A DNA stretch of 64,000 bases from Candidatus Aerophobota bacterium. GTDB taxonomy: Bacteria > Aerophobota > Aerophobia > Aerophobales > JAGGXI01. Location: assembly GCA_021163155.1 (NCBI GenBank), contig JAGGXI010000061.1, positions 1 to 64,000 of the forward strand. The letters run 5' to 3'. The stretch's first letter is position 1, and each line of letters starts with the position of its first letter. Position numbers and translations under genes: made by a program. Below are positions 54,956 through 63,084 of this stretch, piece after piece. The notes under the pieces are model-generated. The model ran no database searches. It was not told the DNA's origin and saw nothing but the letters and a program-made list of their open reading frames with translations.

Positions 54956-56567
54956 ACACTCCCATAGAGGTGGTGAGTATATCCAACATATCATTAATTA
55001 CTTTTAAGAAATTTACAGACATACGATAAGCTTGCTGGAAGAGGATAATATTGGTCATCTCCTCATCTAAAGAGACTCCGCAGATACTCTGTCGACGATT
55101 CTCCAATTGTTTAAGGAGAAGCTCTCGATTATCCTTCATCTGGGAGGTTTCCTTTGCTTCAACTCCTAACTTTCCTATTGTTCCGTTATAATAGTCAGCA
55201 AAGGTTGAGGAGTTTCCTTCCATAGTTAGCCCATCTTTTAACTGGGATATTGCAAGAGCGTTGCTGTTGTCTCCGGGAGCACCATCTCCTGATGCGGCAA
55301 TATAATTTAGATTTTCTTCAATAGCATCATCAAGAGCTATATCCTCTACCCCTTTTCCCTTAAAAAAGTTATTGAGGATACCCAGTTTTAACATAATTCC
55401 ATCAGAGTCTGCGGTAATGCAAACTATTTGGGGGTCACTTGCATAAGGGGTAAGCACCAATTTATTTCCGCTGATGCTTGCCTCCACCCCCGTAGTCCCA
55501 CTTTGAGCATTAATTTTGTTAATAATATCACTTAAAGTATCTGTTGAGGCAAGGGTAATATTAACTCCATTGATAGCAAAGCTTCCATCTATACCTAATT
55601 GTCCTGTAAGCTCTTTTGAGCCTATTATCTGGCTTGTTCCATCCAATCCCATCCCTTTTTGATGAAGAGTATTCATCTTATTAATTAAGGAGGAGGCTAA
55701 CCCATCAAGACGCTCGAGAAATTCAGGGATAATTTTATCCCGAGCATCCAGAAGTCCTTTTAACTCTCCATCGGTTATCATTACCTTCTCTTTATTATCT
55801 TTCCATTTAATATCTAAATAGCCATTTTCCCCTGCTTCTGTGGTAAATTCTGCTATTTTACTCTTACTTATCAGAAGCTGTCCATATACACTGATTTTTA
55901 CTGTGCCATCATCCATCTCCTGATAAGAAAAGTTAATCAAATCAGACAGTTTATCAATTAAAAGGTCTCGCTGGTCTCGCAGGTCATTGGAAACGACTTG
56001 ACCTCCCAATTCTATTCTCTCTATCTTCTGATTAAGGTCTCCTATTTGATGGATTATACTATTTAATCGCTCCACTTCAGTTCTTATTCGAGTGTCTATA
56101 TTTGACTGCAGGTCTTTTAAAGAGTTATAGAGTTGACTAAAAGCATCACAGAGAGTTTTTGCTTGTTCCCTTACACTGGCTCTGGCACTTCCATCCTCAG
56201 GATTGTTAGCCAAATCTGCCCAACTATTCCAAAAATTACTCATAATGGTTCCTATTCCTGCCTCCGATGGCTCATTAAATAAGATTTCCATCTCCTCTAA
56301 TATTTCGTTTTTTGCGTCCCACTGTTTTAAGGTAGGATTCTCTTTCCTGATATAGTAATCAATTATTCTATCCCTTGTTCTTTCCACTGTCTCTACCTTG
56401 ACTCCTGTGCCCATAGAACCCTGGGGTAAGGTAGTGGCAAGGATTGCTCTTTGGCGGGAGAATCCTGGAGTATTCACATTGGCAATATTGTGCCCGATTG
56501 TATGAAGAGCCTGGCGCTGTGTCCTTATGGCTCTAATTCCTGTCTCTAAAGACCTTAATGCTTCCAT
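54954..56567 (-). CDS. flgK: Hook-filament junction protein FlgK (HAP1)
   Basis: First junction protein, joining hook to filament. The 537-aa protein has N-terminal LRSLETGIRAIRTQRQALHT, then IGHNIANVNTPGFSRQRA and the Leu-rich DLQSNIDTRI coiled coil. The C-terminus is SLDEEMTNIILFQQAYRMSV followed by a VINDMLDILTTSMGV tail. Residues about 330-400 include a FlaIN-like segment (GSFAINGVNITLASTDTLSD), echoing the repeats in FliD. The ATG is preceded by GGAAAAAAT, a weak site. Confidence 0.95.
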   Translation of the reverse strand: MEALRSLETGIRAIRTQRQALHTIGHNIANVNTPGFSRQRAILATTLPQGSMGTGVKVETVERTRDRIIDYYIRKENPTLKQWDAKNEILEEMEILFNEPSEAGIGTIMSNFWNSWADLANNPEDGSARASVREQAKTLCDAFSQLYNSLKDLQSNIDTRIRTEVERLNSIIHQIGDLNQKIERIELGGQVVSNDLRDQRDLLIDKLSDLINFSYQEMDDGTVKISVYGQLLISKSKIAEFTTEAGENGYLDIKWKDNKEKVMITDGELKGLLDARDKIIPEFLERLDGLASSLINKMNTLHQKGMGLDGTSQIIGSKELTGQLGIDGSFAINGVNITLASTDTLSDIINKINAQSGTTGVEASISGNKLVLTPYASDPQIVCITADSDGIMLKLGILNNFFKGKGVEDIALDDAIEENLNYIAASGDGAPGDNSNALAISQLKDGLTMEGNSSTFADYYNGTIGKLGVEAKETSQMKDNRELLLKQLENRRQSICGVSLDEEMTNIILFQQAYRMSVNFLKVINDMLDILTTSMGV

Positions 56568-56599
56568 ATTTTTTCCTTCCTATTTTCTTCTTTAATCCT

Positions 56600-56889
56600 C
56601 TTTTTGGTTTTCCTATCAGCTATGAACTATGAGCTAGTTTTCTTAATCCTGCCTTTTTAGTTTTGCTTTTTAATCCTCTAATCCTCTAATCCTGCTTTCC
56701 CCTCTAATGCTGCCTTTACGCAGGCTAAAGCCTGCGGCTACCGTATTTCCTTCCCTTTAATCCTCTAATCCTGCTTTTTTAATCCTCTAATCCTGCTTTT
56801 CTTAGTTTTTCTTCGTTTTTTGTTTTCCCTTTAATCCTCTAATCCTTTAATCCTCTAATCCTGCTTTTTTAATCCTCTAATCCTGCTTT
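56600..56889 (-). repeat. Minus-oriented family A / octamer cluster between flgN and flgK
   Basis: Family A copy at 56719-56742 with TTAATCC/CTAATCC octamers at 56669-56695, 56755-56805 and 56828-56884. A TCAGCTATGAACTATGAGCT family G run is at 56616-56637. The octamer-plus-GCTTTTTT unit is itself repeated several times. No gene lies in 56568-56889. Confidence 0.87.
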
Positions 56890-57384
56890 TCATGTCTTCT
56901 GGTCTATTAGTTTTCTCAACTGGTACTTTTTTTTGTTTTTTCCATTGGGTACATATACAGGTGAAGATTTTACTCCTGTTAGAAAATGGAAATATTCATC
57001 AATAAGCTTTATAGAATATTCAATAAGAAAGATGTTGCTTTTGTTGATTTTGTCTATATCTTTTATCAAAGAGGTTATTTTTTTATGAAAAATACGAAGT
57101 TGTGATGAGAAAGGTCTCTTTGTTGCTTTTATAAGTCTGGATAAAGTAACTTTATTTGGCAAAGAGAGAGATTTTCTTAAAATTTCTATAATTTTTCTTC
57201 TTGCCTCCTCCCAGGTTTTTATTTGAAGAAAGATACTCTCTTGATTTTTAATAATCTCCTCAAGTTTCTTTAAATTCCCTTTGATGACTGTTTCTTCCTC
57301 TTTTTGGCAAAGATGATGAAGCTTTTGATATAATTTTAACTCCTCTTCCAGGATATTAATTAAATTTTTTAACTCTTTTTCCAT
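56890..57384 (-). CDS. flgN: Putative FlgN-type chaperone for hook-associated proteins
   Basis: FlgN binds FlgK and FlgL before export. The 164-aa protein is all helical and Lys/Glu-rich: N-terminal LINILEEELKLYQKLHHLCQ, then VIKGNLKKLEEIIKNQESIF, which is the FlgN domain pattern. The position between the flgJ-like gene and flgK supports the call. Sequence conservation in this family is weak, so the name rests on pattern and context. A GAGGAGGTAG site precedes the ATG. Confidence 0.8.
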   Translation of the reverse strand: MEKELKNLINILEEELKLYQKLHHLCQKEEETVIKGNLKKLEEIIKNQESIFLQIKTWEEARRKIIEILRKSLSLPNKVTLSRLIKATKRPFSSQLRIFHKKITSLIKDIDKINKSNIFLIEYSIKLIDEYFHFLTGVKSSPVYVPNGKNKKKYQLRKLIDQKT

Positions 57385-57484
57385 AATTATCTACCTCCTC
57401 TTATTAGTAAATAGCCAATTCTCTTTTATTTCCAGAATTCTATCATCGTGAAGTCTTAAGATACATACAAAGTTTCTCTATTCA

Positions 57485-57811
57485 CTATTCACTGCCTTTT
57501 AGTTTTTCATATAATATTTTTGTTAGGCCAATTCCTCCTTCTTTGGCTATCCTTTGTGCCATTGCTTGGTACCATTCTTCTTTAAAAAATTTTTGGGTTA
57601 ATCCTTCTCCAAAAAGCGTAGATTTTGGTAAAGTATTCTCCATTTGGCGAAAAAGGTAAGTCAAAAAAATACCTTCAAATTGAGAACAGACCTCTTTTAA
57701 ATTCTTTTTCTTTGCAATAACGTCTTCATTCCTTAAGGAATAATTTAAATTTAATTTATTATTTAAAATAGTAGATAAGGGATAAATTGATGAATTTAAT
57801 GAGAATGACAT
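57485..57811 (-). CDS. flgJ: Rod-binding protein, FlgJ N-terminal domain only
   Basis: Scaffold for rod assembly. The 108-aa protein contains the rod-binding domain (CSQFEGIFLTYLFRQMENTL, then EEWYQAMAQRIAKEGGIGL) and lacks the C-terminal muramidase of enterobacterial FlgJ. Single-domain forms are common outside gammaproteobacteria and need a separate peptidoglycan hydrolase, which is not in the window. It is 13 bp after flgI. Confidence 0.9.
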   Translation of the reverse strand: MSFSLNSSIYPLSTILNNKLNLNYSLRNEDVIAKKKNLKEVCSQFEGIFLTYLFRQMENTLPKSTLFGEGLTQKFFKEEWYQAMAQRIAKEGGIGLTKILYEKLKGSE

Positions 57812-57824
57812 AGACTTCTCCTTT

Positions 57825-58937
57825 CTACATTATTATTAACTCTGCTTGAAGGGCTCCTGCTTCCTTTAGTGCTTGAAAGATAGCAATTATATCCCGAGGA
57901 GTTACTTGAAGAGCATTAAGGCTTTTAACTAATTCTTCTACCGTAGCTCCTTTTAATAGAGTTACCCTTGACTTTTCTTCCTCTACTTGAATTTCTTTTT
58001 TTTCTGTGGTGACTGTCTCTCCTCCCTGAGAAAGAGGAGAAGGTTGAGAGATAATAGGTGTGCTTTTAATAGTAACAAATAGATTTCCCTGGGCTACAGC
58101 CACCGGAGAAATGGTTACATTTTCACCTATGACCACAGTTCCTGTTCTTTCATTGATAACAACTTTTGCTATTGTCACTGGATTTATAGAAAGATTTTCT
58201 ATCTGAGAGATAAAATTTATTATTGAATTCTCTTTTTGATATTTTTGAGGGGTATTTATTTTAACAGTTCCTGCATCGAGAGCATAAGCGATGTTATTTT
58301 GAAAGTCATTATTTATTGCTTCTGCTATCCTGGTAGCTGTGGTAAAGTCAGGATTTGATAAAATTAAGGATAGCTCTTTTAAAGGGATATGCAAAAGGGG
58401 TGCTTTTATTACTTTTCCTCCCCCCGGAATTCTGCCTACAGTAGGATGGTTTTTTTGTGTTGATGTCCCTCCTGTTTTTACATTAAATCCACCTATGGAT
58501 ATAGGTCCTTGTGCTGAAACATAGGTTATTCCATTTATTCCCTGGAGAGAAGTTAAAAGAAGTGTTCCCCCTTGTAAATTTGTAGCATCACCTATTGAAG
58601 AGATGGTTACATCTATACAACTTCCCACTTTAGCAAAAGGGGGAAGAGTAGCTGTGACTATTACTGCGGCAACATTTTTTAAACGAAGGTCTTCAGGATT
58701 TACAGTAATTCCCATATTTTGGAGCATATTGCTTACCGACTGCACAGTAAAAGTGACTCCTCTTTTATCTCCTGTTCCATCCAAGCCTACTATAAGTCCA
58801 TAGCCAAATAGTTGGATCTCTTCCAATTTTTCTATTTTTACAATCTCTTTTATTCTCACTTTTGATTCCGCTATTCCCCAACTAAAGTGGGAAGAGATGA
58901 TGACTAAAAAGAGAATGAGAAGAAAAATTTTCTTCAT
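57825..58937 (-). CDS. flgI: Flagellar P-ring protein FlgI
   Basis: Forms the P ring in the peptidoglycan layer around the rod. The 370-aa protein has a signal peptide (MKKIFLLILFLVIISSHFSW, ending near GIAES). Family motifs include GYGLIVGLDGTGD, LRLKNVAAVIVTATLPPFAK and the C-terminal GATVEELVKSLNALQVTPRD. ATG 58937 is chosen for GGAGG 8 bp upstream; the frame begins 5 codons earlier at a TTG. It supports a diderm envelope together with flgH. Confidence 0.96.
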   Translation of the reverse strand: MKKIFLLILFLVIISSHFSWGIAESKVRIKEIVKIEKLEEIQLFGYGLIVGLDGTGDKRGVTFTVQSVSNMLQNMGITVNPEDLRLKNVAAVIVTATLPPFAKVGSCIDVTISSIGDATNLQGGTLLLTSLQGINGITYVSAQGPISIGGFNVKTGGTSTQKNHPTVGRIPGGGKVIKAPLLHIPLKELSLILSNPDFTTATRIAEAINNDFQNNIAYALDAGTVKINTPQKYQKENSIINFISQIENLSINPVTIAKVVINERTGTVVIGENVTISPVAVAQGNLFVTIKSTPIISQPSPLSQGGETVTTEKKEIQVEEEKSRVTLLKGATVEELVKSLNALQVTPRDIIAIFQALKEAGALQAELIIM

Positions 58938-58958
58938 AAAAGTATCCTCCAAAATAGA

Positions 58959-59573
58959 TTATATTATTCCCAACCAGGCAGCTAAACCCAACATTATTAG
59001 CCAATTAAATGCTTGAGGAATAAAACCCGCATGCTGGCTCTTTTTAATTGGCCCTTCGCCTTCATACTTTATATTTGCTTTGGCAATATAGGTAGAGCGA
59101 ATAGTATTATTTTCCTGGATATCTTCTGGACGAATGATGCCCTCTAAATAGATAATCTGTTTCTCATCATTGATTTTAACTGTTCTTTCCCCTTTAATAC
59201 GCAGGTTCCCATTAGGAAGGACTTCTATTACTTCAGCTGTAATTTCAGCAATAAGGCTGCCCCTACGTTGAGTAGAGCCTGAGCCTCCATAGCTATTATT
59301 ACTACCCCATCCTGAGGAAACAGAGCCTGTTTTATTTTTTTGGAAAAAGGGAGTTATTTTTCCTGCAGCTTGTGTCTCTTGATTTGTCTGAGTCTTAGCG
59401 CTTTGAGAGGCAAGGGAAGATTCGTAAATAATGACGGTGACTATATCCCCTACTTTGTTAGCTTGATGAGTAGTAAATAAAGAGGAGACATCATTTGCTA
59501 ATGAAAAATTAATTTCTAAAAATAGTAATTCTACCATCGTTAAAATAAATACTTTGTATATAGGAAATCTCAT
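58959..59573 (-). CDS. flgH: Flagellar L-ring protein FlgH (no lipobox seen)
   Basis: Forms the L ring in the outer membrane. The 204-aa protein has SSLFTTHQANKVGDIVTVII, the GSLIAEITAEVIEVLPNGNL core and the IIYLEGIIRPEDI motif. The N-terminus is hydrophobic, but no Cys follows it, so the usual lipoprotein anchor is absent; cleavage after SLA is possible. The C-terminus ends in a hydrophobic tail (FNWLIMLGLAAWLGII) that could replace the lipid. A CGGAGGAATAAA site precedes the ATG. Confidence 0.92.
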   Translation of the reverse strand: MRFPIYKVFILTMVELLFLEINFSLANDVSSLFTTHQANKVGDIVTVIIYESSLASQSAKTQTNQETQAAGKITPFFQKNKTGSVSSGWGSNNSYGGSGSTQRRGSLIAEITAEVIEVLPNGNLRIKGERTVKINDEKQIIYLEGIIRPEDIQENNTIRSTYIAKANIKYEGEGPIKKSQHAGFIPQAFNWLIMLGLAAWLGII

Positions 59574-59590
59574 TTTATTCCTCCGTAAGA

Positions 59591-60466
59591 TTATCTTAAA
59601 CTTATTTTCACTGTTTTATTGTCTATAATCTCTCCCTCAATTTTTTTCAGAGAGTCTACATTAAGAACTTTGATTTTCTCTCCCTTTTTGCCGGATTCAA
59701 GAGCTTTTCCCCTGGTTATCACTCTTATATTTTCTCCTTCTGCTAAGAGGGTAATTATATCTCCCCTGTTTACAATAAAGGGTAAATTGGCTAAAGATTG
59801 AAAAGTAGAGATATTACTTTTAACTTTCTTTGATTCTCCTCTTTCGCTTAAAATTCTTGCAGGAAAATGTATAGTTTGATAAATTTTGCTATCAACTACT
59901 ATCTTTATGGAAATTATTAAATATCCTTGAGAGTCAGGAGAAGATTCAATGTTTGGTATTAAACTCACTTTGTTTGGAGGAACTATTACTGAAGAAGGGA
60001 TTCTCTTTTCGTCTATCTTTAACTCTTTTCCCTGGTAAAGGGGGAGGACAAGCTCTTTTGCTAATTTTATAATCTCCTCTTTTTTAATTATCCTGGAAGA
60101 AGAACTTACACAAATCTGATGAGCCCCTTTCAGCAAAATCTCTTCTGAATTAACTCTATTTTGATATAGACGAACAAGGATATAATCTCTATTTAAATTC
60201 CGAGATTTTCCCGGTAAAGGAGAAGAACCTATTCTTATTTCTTTAAGTTTTTTAAAAAATTCTTTATTTTCTGTCTGAATTTCAGCTATTTCTCCAAGTA
60301 AAATAAAAGACCCTTTTGTTATGGCAAAATCTTTAAGGTAGATTATTGCTTTTTCTTTTCCTTGAACCTGGGCAGTTATCAAGAAGACTAAAATTAAATC
60401 TACCACTAAAATCATTATTCTTTTCTGAAAGTTTCTTCTCTCATTTTTCATAGTTTTCTTTACCAT
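59591..60466 (-). CDS. flgA: Flagellar P-ring assembly chaperone FlgA
   Basis: Periplasmic helper for P-ring formation. The 291-aa protein has an N-terminal hydrophobic segment (about residues 19-36) as signal sequence and a C-terminal SAF domain (VNRGDIITLLAEGENIRVIT, then KVLNVDSLKKIEGEII). FlgA sequences diverge strongly; the C-terminal pattern and the flgG-flgA-flgH-flgI order support the call. ATG 60466 is chosen for AAGGG just upstream; the open frame overlaps flgG by a further 28 codons. Confidence 0.88.
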   Translation of the reverse strand: MVKKTMKNERRNFQKRIMILVVDLILVFLITAQVQGKEKAIIYLKDFAITKGSFILLGEIAEIQTENKEFFKKLKEIRIGSSPLPGKSRNLNRDYILVRLYQNRVNSEEILLKGAHQICVSSSSRIIKKEEIIKLAKELVLPLYQGKELKIDEKRIPSSVIVPPNKVSLIPNIESSPDSQGYLIISIKIVVDSKIYQTIHFPARILSERGESKKVKSNISTFQSLANLPFIVNRGDIITLLAEGENIRVITRGKALESGKKGEKIKVLNVDSLKKIEGEIIDNKTVKISLR

Positions 60467-60479
60467 ATAACCCTTATTT

Positions 60480-61268
60480 TTATCTTCGCAGATTATTAGC
60501 GATACGCAGCATCTCATCGGTAGTTTGAATAGATTTGGCATTAATTTCATAAGCTCTTTGAGCGATAATCATATTTGCCATCTCTTCCACTACCTGGACA
60601 TTGGACATCTCTAAAAATCCCTGGGAGATAGCTCCAAATCCTTCCAATCCCGGTGCTCCTGTAATAGATTCTCCTGAAGCATCAGTGGTTTCATATAAGT
60701 TATATCCTATACTTTTAAGCCCACCAGGGTTAATGAATTTAGCCAGGGCTATGCTTCCTACCTGTTGAGGGGTAGTGCTACCCGGAATTAAGACAGAAAC
60801 GGTTCCATCATGAGAGATGGAAATATTTGTAGCCTCCGAAGGAATGACTATCTCTGGTTCTAAGGGAAGGCCGTTGGCAGTAACCATTCTTCCGTCCTTG
60901 TCTAATTTAAACGACCCATCTCGAGTATAGGCTACACTTCCGTCTGGTTGGAGTACCTGGAAAAATCCATTTCCTTCAATTACTATATCTAAGGGGTTTT
61001 TTGTCTCTGTAATGTCTCCCTGTGTAAATAGTTTCTCAATAGCTACCGGCTGAACTCCATGACCAACCTCAATTCCTACAGGGAGTTGTCCTCCTCCCGG
61101 AGCTTTTGTTCCTGCCATAGTTATAATTTGATAAAGTAAATCTTGAAAATTAACTCGACTCTTCTTAAATCCAGAAGTATTCACATTAGCTAGGTTATTG
61201 GCTATAGTGTCTATAAATAGTTGTTGGGCTTTCATCCCTGCCGCTGCAGTCCATATTGCTCTTAACAT
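60480..61268 (-). CDS. flgG: Flagellar distal rod protein FlgG
   Basis: Distal rod subunit. The 262-aa protein begins MLRAIWTAAAGMKAQQLFID, followed by TIANNLANVNTSGFKKSRV. It carries the FlgG-specific GGGQLPVGIEVGHGVQPVAI segment and ends with SNVQVVEEMANMIIAQRAYE, NAKSIQTTDEM. The length (262 aa) is that of typical FlgG. It is 19 bp after flgF. Confidence 0.97.
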   Translation of the reverse strand: MLRAIWTAAAGMKAQQLFIDTIANNLANVNTSGFKKSRVNFQDLLYQIITMAGTKAPGGGQLPVGIEVGHGVQPVAIEKLFTQGDITETKNPLDIVIEGNGFFQVLQPDGSVAYTRDGSFKLDKDGRMVTANGLPLEPEIVIPSEATNISISHDGTVSVLIPGSTTPQQVGSIALAKFINPGGLKSIGYNLYETTDASGESITGAPGLEGFGAISQGFLEMSNVQVVEEMANMIIAQRAYEINAKSIQTTDEMLRIANNLRR

Positions 61269-61287
61269 AAGATTACCTCCTTTATTT

Positions 61288-62016
61288 TTATTTTGTTATT
61301 GAGCCTATTTCATTACATATTTTGTTTAAAGTGTTATCCTCAGATTGGATTACTTTTTGATTTGCTTCATACAGGCGAAAATTTTCTATTAAATTAACCA
61401 TCTCTTCAATTATGTTTACATTAGATGCTTCAAGATACCCTTCTTTAATAAATGTTTCTTTTGTTTTCTTTATTTTAGTTGAATTATAAGCTTTAAATAG
61501 ATTATTTCCTTGTTTAGAGAAAAGAGAAGGGTTATCTATTCTTATTTGGTTAATCACTTTTCCATTTACTATCATTTCACCCTTCTTATTAAATTTTAAG
61601 TCGTTTACAATCCCATCACTGGTGAGGGATATAGGCCCTTTTTCTCCTAATAGATAGAAACCATCAGCATTTACTAATTTTCCCTTATTGTCTAAGGAAA
61701 AATTACCATCCCGAGTATAAGCTACTCCTTGAGGAGTAAGTAAAGCGAAAAATCCTTCTCCCTCAAGGGCAAAGTTGAGGTTGTTTTCTGTGGAAATAAG
61801 TTGTCCTTGAGTTAAGTCAACAAAAGTAGCTTCCATTTTAGTTTGTCTTGTATCTTGATTCATCTCTCTTTCAAGGAGAGTAGAGAAAGATTTATAAATG
61901 GGAATATCTTTTTTAAACCCTATTGTCTCAGAATTAGCTAAATTATTGGTTATTACCTCTTGAGTATTTATAGCAGATAACATTCCGGAAGCAGCACTAT
62001 ATAATCCTCTAAGCAT
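61288..62016 (-). CDS. flgF: Flagellar basal-body rod protein FlgF
   Basis: Proximal rod subunit. The 242-aa protein has MLRGLYSAASGMLSAINTQE at the start, ITNNLANSETIGFKKDIPIY, and ends with ASNVNIIEEMVNLIENFRLY. It is shorter than flgG and lacks the FlgG-specific segment. ATG 62016 is chosen for AAGGAGAAATTT; the frame extends 14 codons upstream. A sigma-54 promoter lies about 40 bp above, so flgF heads the operon flgF-G-A-H-I-J-N. Confidence 0.93.
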   Translation of the reverse strand: MLRGLYSAASGMLSAINTQEVITNNLANSETIGFKKDIPIYKSFSTLLEREMNQDTRQTKMEATFVDLTQGQLISTENNLNFALEGEGFFALLTPQGVAYTRDGNFSLDNKGKLVNADGFYLLGEKGPISLTSDGIVNDLKFNKKGEMIVNGKVINQIRIDNPSLFSKQGNNLFKAYNSTKIKKTKETFIKEGYLEASNVNIIEEMVNLIENFRLYEANQKVIQSEDNTLNKICNEIGSITK

Positions 62017-62053
62017 AAATTTCTCCTTAAATTTAAATCTCAATACTAATAAG

Positions 62054-62070
62054 AGCAAAATTTATGCCAA
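62054..62070 (-). promoter_or_regulatory. Sigma-54 promoter upstream of flgF
   Basis: Minus strand TTGGCATAAATTTTGCT against the consensus YTGGCACGNNNNTTGCW: 15 of 17 positions fit, with the invariant GG and GC correctly 10 bp apart. It lies 38 bp upstream of the flgF ATG. No sigma-54 activator gene is seen in the window. Confidence 0.75.
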
Positions 62071-62198
62071 GTTTTGTCTATTCCATTTTGTTAAAAAAGA
62101 CGGCTTTGCAAAGTCATCCTATAATAATAAGTGGAATTTCACCGAAATTGAATAGGAAGAATTTTCCTTTTAAGGTAGGAACAAATGAAGTAATTTTT

Positions 62199-62477
62199 TT
62201 AAAGAATGTTTTGGGTTAGTTTTTTAATAGTCTCCTCAATAATTTTCTCAGATTTATATTCTCCTCTTACTATTTTTTCCTTTATCTCTTTTATCTTTTC
62301 TTCCCTTACTTCTGGCATATCTTTTATTATCTTTACATATTTTGATATTCTTTTAGCCTCTGGAGAGATATCTATCCTATCCTTTTTTTCTTTACGGTGT
62401 AATTTACGAGTTTGATTTTTTGCTTCCTCAATTTGATGATGAGGACGAGGAATTCCCTTTATTTCATTTATATCCAT
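62199..62477 (-). CDS. flgM: Anti-sigma-28 factor FlgM
   Basis: Holds sigma-28 inactive until it is exported through the finished hook. The 92-aa protein has the family pattern RIDISPEAKRISKYVKIIKD in the middle and a C-terminal helix region KIVRGEYKSEKIIEETIKKL. The disordered, charged N-terminus is normal. The gene lies between cheY and flgF, matching the two sigma-28 promoters found in this locus. Confidence 0.9.
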   Translation of the reverse strand: MDINEIKGIPRPHHQIEEAKNQTRKLHRKEKKDRIDISPEAKRISKYVKIIKDMPEVREEKIKEIKEKIVRGEYKSEKIIEETIKKLTQNIL

Positions 62478-62506
62478 TTCTTTCTCCTTACCTTTTATTT
62501 GCCATC

Positions 62507-62530
62507 GGGTAGGGGAGGCTTTAGCCTCCC
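62507..62530 (+). repeat. Family B hairpin
   Basis: GGGTAGGGGAGGCTTTAGCC followed by TCCC, upstream of flgM. It is a single half, without the right-hand CCCCTACCC. Confidence 0.75.
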
Positions 62531-62559
62531 ATTGTTTTAAAAATTATTCACCTGAACTC

Positions 62560-62652
62560 TCTGATTACACCGATTTAGCGAGGATAATCTAATTTGTGTA
62601 ATCTCGATTTTTATCTGTGAAATCAGAGATTTCTGAATTTTTCAGAAACCTC
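62560..62652. repeat. Family E element between cheY and flgM
   Basis: CTGATTACACCGATTTAGCG, an inverted GTGTAATC motif, then the hairpin GAGATTTCTGA ATTTT TCAGAAACCTC (62627-62652), like 2485-2552 and 24683-24750. It abuts the cheY stop region. Confidence 0.7.
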
Positions 62653-63025
62653 ATTCGTTTAATAGTTGATTAATTTTTGTTTTTAAGTCTTCCTTAGAGA
62701 AAGGTTTTGTAATATAACTGCTTGCACCTGCTTTAAGTGCTGCCATTACTTCATCCTGGGTATTTACTGTGGTTACCATAACAATAGGAATATTTTGGTA
62801 ATTATCGATAGCTCTTACAGTATGAAGAAACTGTAATCCATTCATTTCAGGCATATTCCAATCACAAATTATAAGGTTAATCTCCTCTTCCTCCAATTTT
62901 TTCAGTCCTTCTGCTCCATTAGGAGCTTCTTTTATGTTAGAATAACCTATTTGAGTTAAGTGATGCTTTAATATCTTCCGCATAGTTATCGAATCATCAA
63001 CAATTAAGATGGTCTTTTCTGCCAT
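62651..63025 (-). CDS. cheY: Chemotaxis response regulator CheY
   Basis: Single receiver domain that, once phosphorylated, binds the flagellar switch. The 124-aa protein has the acidic pair in VDDSITMRK (residues 9-11), the phospho-acceptor Asp in LIICDWNMPEMNGLQ (about residue 54), Thr in MVTTVNTQ, and Lys in YITKPF. The DWNMP motif is characteristic of CheY. The start is ATG. It lies within the flagellar block, although no cheA is in the window. Confidence 0.95.
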   Translation of the reverse strand: MAEKTILIVDDSITMRKILKHHLTQIGYSNIKEAPNGAEGLKKLEEEEINLIICDWNMPEMNGLQFLHTVRAIDNYQNIPIVMVTTVNTQDEVMAALKAGASSYITKPFSKEDLKTKINQLLNE

Positions 63026-63084
63026 TTTTTACCTATTCACTCTATTATAGAGGAGTTTCTCTACTTAACAGGATTTATCTTTTT

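Noticed and set aside
56755-56884. Octamer arrays considered as a CRISPR array
   Set aside because: The units are 8 bp, tandem without unique spacers, and no cas gene is present.
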